NCBI GenBank assembly: GCA_033439685.1
Contig: JAUEDM010000002.1
Coordinates: 124,001-188,000, forward strand
DNA from: Apodospora peruviana
Taxonomy: Eukaryota > Ascomycota > Sordariomycetes > Sordariales > Lasiosphaeriaceae
Direction: 5' to 3'
DNA: 64,000 bases
Shown piece by piece: positions 25,096 through 35,325 of the stretch. Position 1 is the first letter of the stretch. Every line of letters begins with the position of its first letter. Below the pieces are notes generated by a model, which did no database searches, had not been told where the DNA came from, and worked only from the letters and a program-made list of their open reading frames with translations. The position numbers and the translations under genes were made by a program.

Positions 25096-26478
25096 ATGGA
25101 TTCACTTGCAAAAGAATCCAGAATTATTCTTGCTCTCGAAGCTATGAAAAGTGAGCCAGATCTTACTCTTCGAGGTGCAGCTACAACTTACAACGTACCA
25201 CCAATGACCCTCTCTGCTCGACGCGATGGCCGGCCTGCACGACGCGATATTCCAGCCAATTCGCGTAAACTTACAGATTTGGAAGAGCAAACTATTGTTC
25301 AATATATAATTGAGCTATGTGCACGCGCATTCCATCCCCGGCTTCTTTATGTGGAAGATATGGCCAACCGACTGTTACGCGAACGCGGCGCGCCTCCTGT
25401 TGGGATCCGCTGGGCTTACAACTTCGTCAAGCGTCAACCAGAACTCCAGACGCGTTTTACGCGTAAATACGACTACCAGAGGGCTAAATGCGAAGATCCA
25501 AACGTTATTAGCGAGTGGTTTGCCCTTGTGCACAATACTAAGGTCAAATACGGCATTCTCGACGACGATACGTTCAACTTTGACGAGACTGGCTTTATGA
25601 TGGGCATTATTATCCCTACTATGGTAGTCACTACCTCAGATGGCCGTGGCAGGGCTAAACAGGCCCAGCCTGGTAATCGAGAGTGGGCTACCGTTATCCA
25701 AGGAATAAACGCCTTAGGCTGGGCCATCCCACCATTAGATGTTGGTTGTTTTGGGCCACTGAAGAAGGCATATAGCAAGGAAATTGAAGAGCTTATGCGT
25801 ATGCGTATCACGCATATTAGCAAGCTTGAGTTTCTTTGTTCCTTCAGGAAAGCATTTTTTACTTCTTTTACAGAAAAAAACATCCGAGGAGGCTTTGCTG
25901 GAGCTGGTCTAGTACCATACGACCCGGAGAGGGTAATATCTGGGCTGGATGTGCGCATTCGGACCCCAACACCTCCAGCCTCAAGCCCAGGTACGGCACT
26001 ACCTTGGCTCTCTCAAACACCACACAACCCTCGTGAAGCTACCTCACAGTCAGACCTCATTAAAACTCGAATTTCCAATCATCAAGGCAGCTCTCCAACA
26101 TCTATGTTAACTGCTGTGGACCGGTTAGCTAAAGGTACAATGGCGGTAATGCACGAGGTGGCTCTTCTACGTGGAGAGGTCTCTGCACTACGAAAGGCCA
26201 ATGAGGGGCTTAGCAAGCGACGAAGAGCCAAAAAAACACGTGTGCGGCTTGGAGGGTCACTTACTGTACAAGAAGCGCATGATCTACTGGATCAGAAGGC
26301 GGTGGATGAGCAGGTAACGCAGGAGACACGACAAAGTGGTGGTGGTGCAGTGGGGTCTCGTACGAAGATTCGGTGCTGTGGTGTGTGCGGAAAGCCTGGT
26401 CATAATGCACGCACGTGCAAGGAGGATGCGGAATCGTCTGATTCATCTGTTTCTGATTCTGTTATTGTTATTTCCTAG
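25096..26478 (+). CDS. Pogo/Fot1 transposase with internal deletion
   Basis: Open frame of 460 aa with ATG at 25096. Residues about 5-60 form a psq-type helix-turn-helix, and residues about 60-130 a CENP-B-type DNA-binding domain (ending at WAYNFVKRQPELQTRF). The DDE_1 catalytic domain begins with DTFNFDETGFMMG, which carries the first catalytic Asp. It then jumps from NALGWAIPP directly to LDVGCFGPLKKAY (junction near 25727-25737). Full-length relatives have about 80-100 residues between these blocks, including the second catalytic Asp, so this protein should be catalytically dead. The reading frame stays open across the deletion. The C-terminus has a basic coiled segment and a CCHC-type zinc knuckle (CCGVCGKPGHNARTC). 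It could still bind the terminal repeats. Confidence 0.9.
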   Translation: MDSLAKESRIILALEAMKSEPDLTLRGAATTYNVPPMTLSARRDGRPARRDIPANSRKLTDLEEQTIVQYIIELCARAFHPRLLYVEDMANRLLRERGAPPVGIRWAYNFVKRQPELQTRFTRKYDYQRAKCEDPNVISEWFALVHNTKVKYGILDDDTFNFDETGFMMGIIIPTMVVTTSDGRGRAKQAQPGNREWATVIQGINALGWAIPPLDVGCFGPLKKAYSKEIEELMRMRITHISKLEFLCSFRKAFFTSFTEKNIRGGFAGAGLVPYDPERVISGLDVRIRTPTPPASSPGTALPWLSQTPHNPREATSQSDLIKTRISNHQGSSPTSMLTAVDRLAKGTMAVMHEVALLRGEVSALRKANEGLSKRRRAKKTRVRLGGSLTVQEAHDLLDQKAVDEQVTQETRQSGGGAVGSRTKIRCCGVCGKPGHNARTCKEDAESSDSSVSDSVIVIS

Positions 26479-26508
26479 TGTTGAGGATAGTTGTGGTGGG
26501 GTGGTAGA

Positions 26509-26553
26509 AAGTGTACCGTTCGCTTGTCTGTACCGTTCGCTTATCATGCACGT
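26509..26553 (-). repeat. Right terminal inverted repeat of the Fot1-like element
   Basis: 45 bp, reverse complement of 24997..25041 without mismatch. TA lies directly outside. Confidence 0.95.
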
Positions 26554-28986
26554 TATATGTCGCTGGGCTTTCCCATTTCGCTGCTAGCACCGCGCATGGC
26601 CAGAGTCCAGTGCACACCCGGTGCGCGGTCCTTCACGGTTCTTCCATATGAAAAATCATGTGTCCATCCCCGCTGGTGTAGTATCTCAAGCGCGGGATCG
26701 AGTCTGTCCAAAAGGCCAGTGATGTCTTTTACCGATTCAGATCTCATCGCGTTAGCAAACACGAGAACAAGTTCAATGGCATCTGCCCAATTTTGGGCGT
26801 AAACGTCAACCTTTGGAAGTTTATCTCGCTTATCTATTTTGTGGGCGATTGCCAGAATCTGGATACTCAACGCCTTTAGGAGAACGAGGGGAGGGTCGAA
26901 TTCCTGGCCCACCCCGGAAACGATCCTGTCCCAGTTTCCCAGAACCCAGTCTCTGGCTGTGCGGTGCAAGTAGTCGACACGGCCCGAGTCTTGTGTTTCC
27001 AGCAAACCTCTAGTTCTGCTGTTGAGTCGTCTCTTCGTAACATTCAACGCGCTCGTCGTCGATGCCTCTGTCGCATCTACGAGACTGAAGTCGTAGCCCG
27101 TGTCGTCGTCAGCCAGCCAAAGAGTCTGCAGGTACGTGGGACGGTCAAATCCTCGCAGTGTTTCGATTAACTGGAAATAGCGAGACGCTTCGTGGTGATA
27201 TTTCGGTTCAATGCGATTCCAAATCCTCTCGTACAATTGCGATATATCAACTGGGAGGCTGTCAAGAGTGGACTGGAGCTCTGAAAGTCTGTCCCCTTCC
27301 GAAAGACTGACGAGCAAGGACTTGACAACGATTGATACCCAGAGAAAAACCCCCTGCGCCTTGTCTGCAATGCTGTTGAGCAGCTTGGTAGCCTGGTCCG
27401 GCGAGGCGTGCTGCAGGTCGGCGAATGCTTCGCTGCGGCCGAACTCGCTGCGGAGAAACCCTTCCATGTCTTCCCGGGTCAGATCTTCAAGCTTGAGCAT
27501 TGGTCCACGCTTGTAAGCATCCTCAAAGACATTCCACGGGCGACTGCTGGTGCATATTTTGACGCCGTCGCGGGTGTTGAGCTCCTGGATGAAAGTGATC
27601 AGATCTCTGTGATCACCCTCAAACTCATCCAACCCGTCGATAAGCAACATGAGGTTGAAGGTTGTCCCTGCCATAGCTATCAACCGCGAGAAACAACCGG
27701 TAAGTTCTGATAGCGTCCAATCCGGCAGTGACTCTCCGAGCCCAAATATCGTCGCATGGCCGAATATTTGGTGAATGATCCACCGCCTCGGACAGACTTC
27801 TGCAATAAGGCTCTCTTGCGAAGTGAGTATTTGATAGAAGAGTGTCCTGATAAAGTCCCTCGCGAGATCGCTGCATCTCGGTTCCGGCGTTCCACGAATA
27901 GAAACCAGCAATGAAGACGGGCAGGTTTCCAGACCACTTCTCGAGATGCATTCGAAAGTTTGGATTTTGAGGTATATATTTCATCAAGGTCGATTTGCCA
28001 GCTCCCAGTTTACCCCCCACCCAGTAGATGTCATTAGACGGACCTTCCAACCACCGAGGAAAGTCTGACCAGAGTGTGTTTCCGTCGACACCTGTCCGGG
28101 GTTTCTGGAAAATCCACTTGAAGGTGGCGGCGTGTGCCTCTGCGATGGCTTCTTCGCGGTCGCCTATCGACCCGAAGAGAATGGTGCTGGTTATAGAGTG
28201 ATTGACTGCCAAGGTCCGTTGGCGTTGTTCTAGTGTATCTGCCAACCTCAGGCCCGCTGGATTAGGGTGCGGGAGCAGTTTGGATTCCCAGGCCCTCTTG
28301 ACCAACCGGTCCCTCTCTGTCAGTGTTTGGCTGCGAGACGTGTCTTTCGCCATCACTTCTGCGAGCTTCTCGCTGAACTTTCGAGTTGTTTCATCGTTGC
28401 GGTCCAGCAACTTGATGATCTTGGCTTGCTGGGACGTGAAGGCCTCGACATTGGTACTTTCCTGGGCTGCCCCCGTCCTTGACCATCAAATAATCAGCGT
28501 TTTTTCAACCTGTCCGTCACGGTCTGCTTGAAACATCATGACCTACCACATGTGCACGATCGCGGCCAACATTATTTGTCCCTTGATATCATCGAGCCTA
28601 GAATTGATGCCCTGAATCCGATCAGCGGACCAGATGGTCCGTATGACAGCGGCGAAACTCTGTATCGCGCGGCCGTGTCCTTGTTCCTACTTCGCCTGGA
28701 GCTTCGACAGAGCATCCGTGAGCTCTCGGCTAACCTCCTTGCATTCTTTGCACAGGCGCAGGAAGGTATCCTGAGAGGTCCCTGGAGGTCCTGCTGGTAG
28801 GAGTCTCGACTTTTCATTCACTTCACGACTGAGGTTTTCGAAATCGGCAGCTATCGCCGAGAGCTCGAGGTTGCGACTCGATCTGCCTTCGGTGTAGATC
28901 TCCACGCCCTCCCCAAACAGTCGACGCCCAAAGTCGACGAACTGCACCACCGAAGCGGCAATGGAGAGAGCGCTCAATGGCTCCAT

Positions 28987-29668
28987 GGCCACTGTTGAAA
29001 GGATAGCGATTGGAATTCGGAGCGGAAATAAAGAGAGAAAGAAGGAGAAAAAGATTGCTGGGTTGAGCTTTTGGACCTCCACAAATTTGTGTTTGGATGA
29101 CGCGATGATGGTCAGGCTCTGGCGGAAGTTGAGTCTCGGGCAACGACCATGATGGTTGGGGCACAGCCACCGCGCGGGCCTGCAGACCGAAGCCACAAGC
29201 ATGGAGCTTTCCTACTTTGGGTCACCTTGCATCTGCGCTTGCCATGAAAGTTACAAAATTCAAATACGGAAGCCACTGCAGAGACTACTGGTTGGGGCAG
29301 TGACGACCACCGATTTTGAAACAGTTGATTCTTGAGGGTTGGAGGCGAATTGACCAGGAGATGATACCACTGGCAGGTAGGTACATAAGATCAATGAATT
29401 CCATGAGAGTGTCGGATGGCTGATGTCTCGGAAGCAATCATACGATGTGTGCATTCTGTCACCCCACACACTTGCATGCTTCGACCCAGTACCTAGACGA
29501 CCACGCTATTCAACATGGATACCACGTTGCTCAATATACACCTTAACAATCCTTTGGATTTTCCATTGTTTATGAGCAAAGAGGCAGCCTCGCCACGGTT
29601 ACCAAGAGACATCGGTACCTTAATCATTTTCATCCCCGACACTCTGCCAAGACTATATAACAGTCCCT
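28987..29668. promoter_or_regulatory. Shared divergent promoter region (NLR / MACPF pair)
   Basis: A 682-bp gap lies between the start codons of two divergent genes. A TATATAA element is visible near 29654, 15 bp before the MACPF-type start. No other specific site can be named. Shared regulation is an inference from the geometry. Confidence 0.4.
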
Positions 29669-31257
29669 ATGGAAGACCAGAATGAGGAGCCTCTTCCTGC
29701 CGAAGCCGGGGCAGGGGATCTGATAATTGAATATCAGGACGATGACCCAGAAAACTTCAAACGCGAGCAGTGGGAAGCGATTCTGCGAAACAACACTCTC
29801 CTTTACGGACTCGTCGTGAACCCCAAGACAGGAGAGGTATCGAAAGCCAGGAGGCCTGGTGAGTGAACCATACCTTATGGAAATACGAGGCTCCTCTATC
29901 AATTTTGTGAAGTAAGGCTAAGCCGACATTTGCACGCGCATGCAGCATTCCAGGTGAAAGAGAGTGCCTTTGAAAATGCGGCTTTCGACCACTACATCTT
30001 TGACGATTCCACAATCTCCGTGACTGAAGTTCACAATCAGTTCCAGCGGTCTCTCGTGCAGCATTGTCTCAATATGAAAGAAGTCGAGGTTGCTCTGGGT
30101 GTAGCGTAGGTTCCACCCTCGCTAACGAATCTCGTCGCGTTGAAAGACATAACTAAAGATAGCTTTAGACTGCCCGACTTGGCCAACGTTGGAACCAGTT
30201 TCGGGGTCGGTCATGAAGCTTCATCAAGCACCTCATACTCAACCACGGAATCTTCATCCAAACTGCAGGCTTCTTACAATGTATCGCTGATATCCAAATA
30301 AAATTCTGTTCGAGTGATGGAGGGCTAATACTGCATGGTCATACAGTTTCCTCGAATGGGGATGTACCTGGACGAAAACTTCATCGAACTCACCCCCCAT
30401 TGTTCCGAGAGCATCAGTGAAATCCGGTATGCCAAAGATCATGAGCAACGCGGGTTAGCTCTGCGGTTTTTGGAAACATACGGCAAGCAGTTGATCAGCA
30501 CCTTCACATAAGCTGGAGGGATTGATGTCTAACCGGCGGCTGATCATAGGTTCGCTGTTCTCCAAGGAGGTCCAAGTTGGAGGGCAAATGAATTGCGTCT
30601 GCTCTGCCCGGGAAGTCGTCGGAGAGACTGTGGAAGACAAGTTAGACGCGCTGAAAGCGACAGCCGCAGCGGCTTTCGGTGGCGCTGGTGCTTCAGCTCG
30701 CAACTCGGTAAAAGCTTCCAGACAAAAGGGCTTTGGCAACTATCACAAACAAGCTCAGAATAGACAACGACTTCTCTGGGAGGTGAGAGGCGGCGATACC
30801 ACGCTTGTCTCCGAGTACGTTGAACCAAGTCCAATTTGGTCTAATTATTCAGCGTATTAACATCCCATAAGCCCTGCCCAATGGGTCGCAACTGTCAAGA
30901 ACTTTACAAAATGGCGGGTGATCAAGGTGAGTCTCCGAGTCTCGGCATGTCAGGAGGACGGAACAATCAACCATGCAAATGACAAACTAACGAAGTCGAC
31001 AGAGATTCAGACCAGTGGCCGTATACGAGATGGCGATACCTATATTCTGCAAAGACATGTCCATTTGGGGGGAGAATGATATACGGCAGCTCCAATCTGT
31101 GTTTGAGGAAGCGCGTGCAGAGCTTGTTCGACCGTTGATTGAAGACTCTAAGCCGGACCTGGCCATGTGTGGAAACGAACACCAGCTCGCGGATCCAGAA
31201 TTCGCCTTCAATAAGAAACATAAGAGGAGTAGCCTGTTTGGGAAGTTTGGTAGATAG
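29669..31257 (+). pseudogene. MACPF-domain (pore-forming family) gene with a broken frame
   Basis: Exons readable in order: 29669..29858, 29946..30105, 30163..30280, a block from 30347, then a second frame from about 30516 to 30814, 30872..30926 and 31003..31257. The perforin-like core is indicated by FLETYGKQLIS (the Y-G signature region) and downstream by WEVRGGDTTL and NFTKWRVI, blocks typical of fungal MACPF proteins. Known members oligomerise and open membrane pores; fungal roles are mostly unknown. An in-frame TAA at 30509..30511 falls just after the Y-G block, and the following conserved text is in a different frame. No confident splice pair bridges this, so the gene is probably inactive, though an unusual intron cannot be excluded. 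No signal peptide is seen. It is divergent to the NLR gene. Confidence 0.68.
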
Positions 31258-31481
31258 ATACGGTAGTCTCTAGGGTACTAATCCAAGAAAGGCTGCAAGC
31301 CCAATTCTTTCAGCCATGACCTACACACACCTCCCACGACGCCAGCAACCAAAACCCAAAGGGCAAAATCCAAGTGGTGATAATGAGTTTCTTCTCCCTA
31401 AGACCCCAATCATTAAGGTAACTAACGCAAGCAAAAATATAACCGCTCAAATATCAACAAACACGAAAAACCAATAACTTA

Positions 31482-33111
31482 TCACCTCCTCCCTCCCCGT
31501 CCACCACCAGGCCCCCCTCCACCACCCATCATCCCACCCATCTGCTTCATCATGGCATTCATATCCATGCCGCCCATCCCGCCAGCACCACCACCTCCAC
31601 CAAACATCTTCATCAAACTACCCATATCCGGCATCCCACCACCACCCGCAGCACCACCCATACTCTGCAACCGTTTCTGCATGGCAGCCAACTGCTGCGC
31701 CTTATTCCCGCCGGCCATGGCACTCTGCGCGCGCTGCATATTCTTCATATTTCCACCCATCTTCTTCGCCATGCCAGCCATCATCCTCTGCTGGGTCAAC
31801 AGATCCTCGACCTCGCGGACCGTGGTCCCAGAACCCCTCGCCACGCGCGTCATCCTCGTCGGCTGCTCGATAAACATCTTGCCGTCACTATCCAGCTCCT
31901 TCTCCGTCATGCTGTCGCAGATATAAATCATCCGCTTCAGCTTCATGGACCCCTCTTCATCATCCATGCTCTGCATCATGTTGCTCATGCCGGGAATCAT
32001 ACCCGCCATCTTGCTCAACGGGCCCATCTTCATGATATTCGACAACTGATCCCGCAGATCCCGAATCGTGAATATCCCCTCAGTGATATGCTTGATTGTC
32101 TCCTTCTGATCCAGCTTCAGACTCTGCACGTGCTCCACCAACCCGGCCATATCGCCCATGCCCAACAACTTCGAAATGAAATTCTTCGGCACGAACCTCT
32201 CGAGATCAAGCATGTGCTCGCCGGTACCGATAAACACAATAGGCGTGTGCGTCGCCGCAACAGCAGAAATCGCACCACCGCCCGCGGCATGCCCGTCCGT
32301 CTTGGTGATAATAATCGCCCCGAAATCAGCGGCCTCTTTAAAAGCTTTCGCCTGCGCCTCCGCCTGCTGTCCGATCGATGCGTCCAGGACCATGATGGTC
32401 TCGTCCGGCTTGATAGCGCTCTGAATATCCATCATCTCTTGGAAAAGCGCGCTCTCTTGCCTGTGCCGTCCAGAAGTATCAACAATAATAACCTCGAACC
32501 GCTCCTTCTTGAACTTATCCACGCCATCTCTTGCAACAACAGCCGGATCCGTCTCCGTCAGACTACCATAATACGGGATCTTGGCTTTCGTGGCATTTTG
32601 TTTGAGCTGATCGAACGCGCCCGCACGAAAAGTGTCGGCACACACTAAACAGGCCCGGAACCCGCGCGACTGGTAGTGGCGCGCCAGCTTGGTGCAGGTC
32701 GTTGTTTTTCCGGCGCCCTGGAGACCGACAAACATGATGACGTTGGTTTTTCCCTTCTTCGGTTTGAACGGTTCCGCGTGCGGGTCGACCAGCCGGACGA
32801 GCTCGTCGAAGACGGCCTTTTGGATCAGCCGTTTCTTGTTTACTGCCGGGGGCAGTTCTTTGAAGTTGACTGTCGATTTTATGGATTTTCGGAGTTGGCC
32901 GACCAGGCGCACGTTTACGTCGGCTTCGAGAAGGGCGGAGCAGATTTGCTTTATCATTGAGTCGAACGCCTGGTTCAAACAGACAAGTTAGTACTGGAGG
33001 GGAGGGCTGTCGCGAATGGGGGAGGTGGTGTACCTTTTCGTCGAGGTTCGGCGCCCGCGTCAGATCGTTGACGGCCGCATTGATGCGGCGGCCGAGATCT
33101 TGTAAAACCAT
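31482..33111 (-). CDS. srp54: Signal recognition particle 54 kDa subunit
   Basis: Two exons, 33034..33111 and 31482..32969, give 521 aa. The first exon is the conserved N-terminus MVLQDLGRRINAAV. The N domain is followed by the G domain with P-loop GLQGAGKTTT, the DTSGRHRQE element and TKTDGHAAGG, which identify an SRP GTPase. The C-terminal M domain is rich in methionine and holds repeated MxxM patterns for signal-peptide and 7S RNA binding. The tail is Gly/Met-rich, as in other fungi. The protein binds signal sequences at the ribosome and docks with the SRP receptor at the ER. The frame is intact. Confidence 0.97.
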
Positions 33112-33567
33112 GGCTGCGTGTGTATGGTGGCTCTAAGCCGGCGAGCTTGGTCTTTGGTGATGAGCGCCGGATCGTAGGTGTTGTCGTCGTGTTCGCCGTC
33201 GCGCGGTCGGTTCGTCGCTGTCGGGTATGACGCTGGAGGTGTTCGCTGTTCGTTGGAGGTTATGTGGAGGTTGCGAAATGGTGGGGCGAATTGCCTCCTG
33301 CCCCGCGGGCGGTGAAGACACCCTGGCTCCGTCCGATCTTTTAACTTTGTGGGGTCGCCAGCTGGCAAAAGCTCTCCCCACAGTCTGGGGCGGACAGCTC
33401 ATGACCGACGCCAGTTGTCAGGAGTGCCCCCTGAATCATCTCATAGCGGAACTTAAATGGTTTGGTTTCAATTGAGATAGAATTTAGGTCTGATTTAACG
33501 TAAAGGAATATTCTGTAGTATTTTAATAAGTATTGAGCTCTCCAACGTATCATTCTCGATTGACTGT
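33112..33567. other. Intergenic, SRP54 promoter side
   Basis: About 0.45 kb. It holds the 5' region of SRP54 and the 3' region of the ABM gene. No further gene seen. Confidence 0.5.
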
Positions 33568-34004
33568 TCAGGAAAGGCTCGCCCACCCCGCAAACTCCTC
33601 CAGCGGCATGACCTTGATAGGCTCCGCCAGGTTGTTCTCCTCCTGCGAAGTCTTCATAAGCCATGCCATCTTCGGGCTTGTCTTATGGGTCTCTACCGCA
33701 GCGTCGTCCGCATATCTATAGATCAATTAGTCTTCAAGACGTCACAGGACCCAATCATGTCATTCAACACGTACACCTCCCAGACGACAATCGTCGGCTT
33801 CTCGGCATCTTTGACCTTGAACCACTGATACTGCAAGACACCCGGCTCGTTCTCCTTGATGTACTCGCAGATGGACTGCGTGATTTCCTCGACCTTATCT
33901 CTGTTAGATTGGATTTATATGGGGAAGTTGCATGGACAAGATATACCCACCCTTGCCAGTTTCTCGGGCTTCGGATACAGCATGGCCAAATAGTGGACAG
34001 GCAT
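33568..34004 (-). CDS. Small ABM-fold (antibiotic biosynthesis monooxygenase-like) protein
   Basis: Three exons: 33947..34004, 33775..33898 and 33568..33715, giving 109 aa with agreeing phases. The fold is the dimeric alpha/beta ferredoxin-like ABM type: an N-terminal strand (MPVHYLAMLYPKP), a helix, then QYQWFKVKD.., the signature strand VVWEVYADDAAVETH, and a final helix followed by a strand. Such small proteins may be heme- or quinone-linked monooxygenases or simple binding proteins; the fungal ones are mostly uncharacterised. No cofactor residue can be named. The second acceptor was set at the second AG of AACAGAG because only that keeps the frame. Confidence 0.8.
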
Positions 34005-35325
34005 TTTGTGCTGTTTCCGTGTTCTGAATTGAAGCTAGACAAATTTATGATGAAGCAAATGGTAAAAGGTATGAGTGTGCTCTCGGCAGCATTTGAAGCT
34101 TTTATGGGCTGCTCGGGTATATTCTTCCCCAAAAGCGGTTACAAGATAAACCCCAACTCCTTCCCCTCAGCATCAATCCTATTAGGCAGAATTGATGGCA
34201 AGAACTAGACTCCGATAACTCCTGATTGTTATTCTGACCATTTGCGTAGGGGTTTACAGTTTCATGGCATTGTAGTTACCATGGTTCCCGAGGTCGGACT
34301 AGACATCCGGTCTGACGTGCAGTACGACGCTCCTTCACGACGGCAAGTTGTAACTTCTTTTGTAAACACTCGGTCTTCAAGTCTTGGCTATCACAAGAAT
34401 CTATAAGACGTTCACGGCTTATTAAGCCTTCCGGGGTTGAGCAGACATTCAGGCGTTTCATCGCATGAAAAGTGAGTTCAAATCACTTTGTTTTTGATAT
34501 AGCACTTTCAGAAGATGAATGCGCAGAGCGTTAAATCGACAATGAAGTGGTATTCTGAGATTGTCCAAAGGCAAAAAGTACGGCGAGAGAAAAGAATTGC
34601 GAATTGATGAAAAGGGAGAGAACTCTTTGTCGACTTGTCATGTTGAGTCGGGCAGCCACGGCAAACCTCGGATAACACAGAAGAAACAACAATCACCACA
34701 CAAAGACACACGAGGGAGAAACATAGCTATGTACCTGCCAAGTTGGTGGCTTTCGCCAAAACCGGCATATTAAAGATACGGTACATGTATTGAATCCTTC
34801 CCGAGGCAGCGTATCATTCGGTCTTCGGACCGTTGGATAACCAGCAGGGCAGTCAACAAGCTTTGTCCTCCATAGATAACCGCGCGTGATACATTGCACA
34901 GCCGTATGGACTAAACTCGGACGTCACGTCGGAATATAGTGGTGGTTTGTGCACTGCATACGAATGCCGATGTGCTGCTACGCAAACCTCTTGGCATCCA
35001 CCAATCGCCTGCTTTTTTAGGCAGGAGAGATATTGCGAGGCACAGCAACAGCTGTTTACGTCCGTATCGTCACTTGGTCATCCACTGAAATGCTGTATGG
35101 ACCTGCTTCTTCAAACAGCATGTCCGTCTGCATGAGCATCTCGGCAGTCTGGGCGTGAGTGATAGGGGTCGATGGCGAGATCGATCTGGCTTCAATCCCC
35201 GTGGGGGATATGAAGGCCAAGACCTGTGAAAGTCTATAAAGTCACTCAAAGCTCGAAAGTTTGAGTCCTTGATTTGATAACCTCTTGACAGAGCAAGAGC
35301 ATTCCTCATTCAGTTCCGCCACAAG
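34005..35325. other. Intergenic, nothing recognised
   Basis: About 1.3 kb. I see no tRNA, transposon end or gene with family features. Confidence 0.5.

Larger units (their letters stand above)
24997..26553 (+). mobile_element. Fot1/pogo-type DNA transposon (Tc1/mariner superfamily), internally deleted
   Basis: Perfect 45-bp terminal inverted repeats (24997..25041 and 26509..26553) enclose a transposase gene. The dinucleotide TA flanks both ends (24995..24996 and 26554..26555), the target duplication of Tc1/mariner elements. Each terminal repeat contains a 14-bp motif (AAGCGAACGGTACA) twice, a likely transposase-binding site pair. The element is 1557 bp; Fot1-like elements are usually near 1.9 kb, and the missing part lies within the transposase. 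The identical ends suggest a recent insertion. It lies inside the NLR gene. Confidence 0.95.
24490..28986 (-). pseudogene. Broken STAND/NLR gene (Helo-like N-terminus plus NACHT), split by a transposon
   Basis: The start ATG at 28986 opens with MEPLSALSIAASVVQFVDFG, the hallmark of the fungal STAND N-terminal domain (Helo-like, PF17111 group). The NACHT-type NTPase follows. The Walker A loop (GGKLGAGKST) is at about 27990-28017 and Walker B (LLIDGLDEF) at about 27620-27647. The C-terminal half shows no WD, ankyrin or TPR repeats in what remains. Four kinds of damage are seen. An in-frame TAG lies at 28687..28689, after which the same frame continues with related text (EQGHGRAIQSFAAVIRTIW). 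A doubtful splice lies near 28460-28547. A one-base insertion in an A run at 27852..27854 moves NACHT into another frame. A 1557-bp Fot1-like element sits at 24997..26553. Such proteins act in non-self recognition and programmed cell death. This copy cannot make a full product. Confidence 0.88.

Noticed and set aside
28655..28690. A 31-nt intron hiding the TAG in the NLR gene
   Set aside because: Shorter than any other intron here, and it would remove text that fits the family in the original frame.
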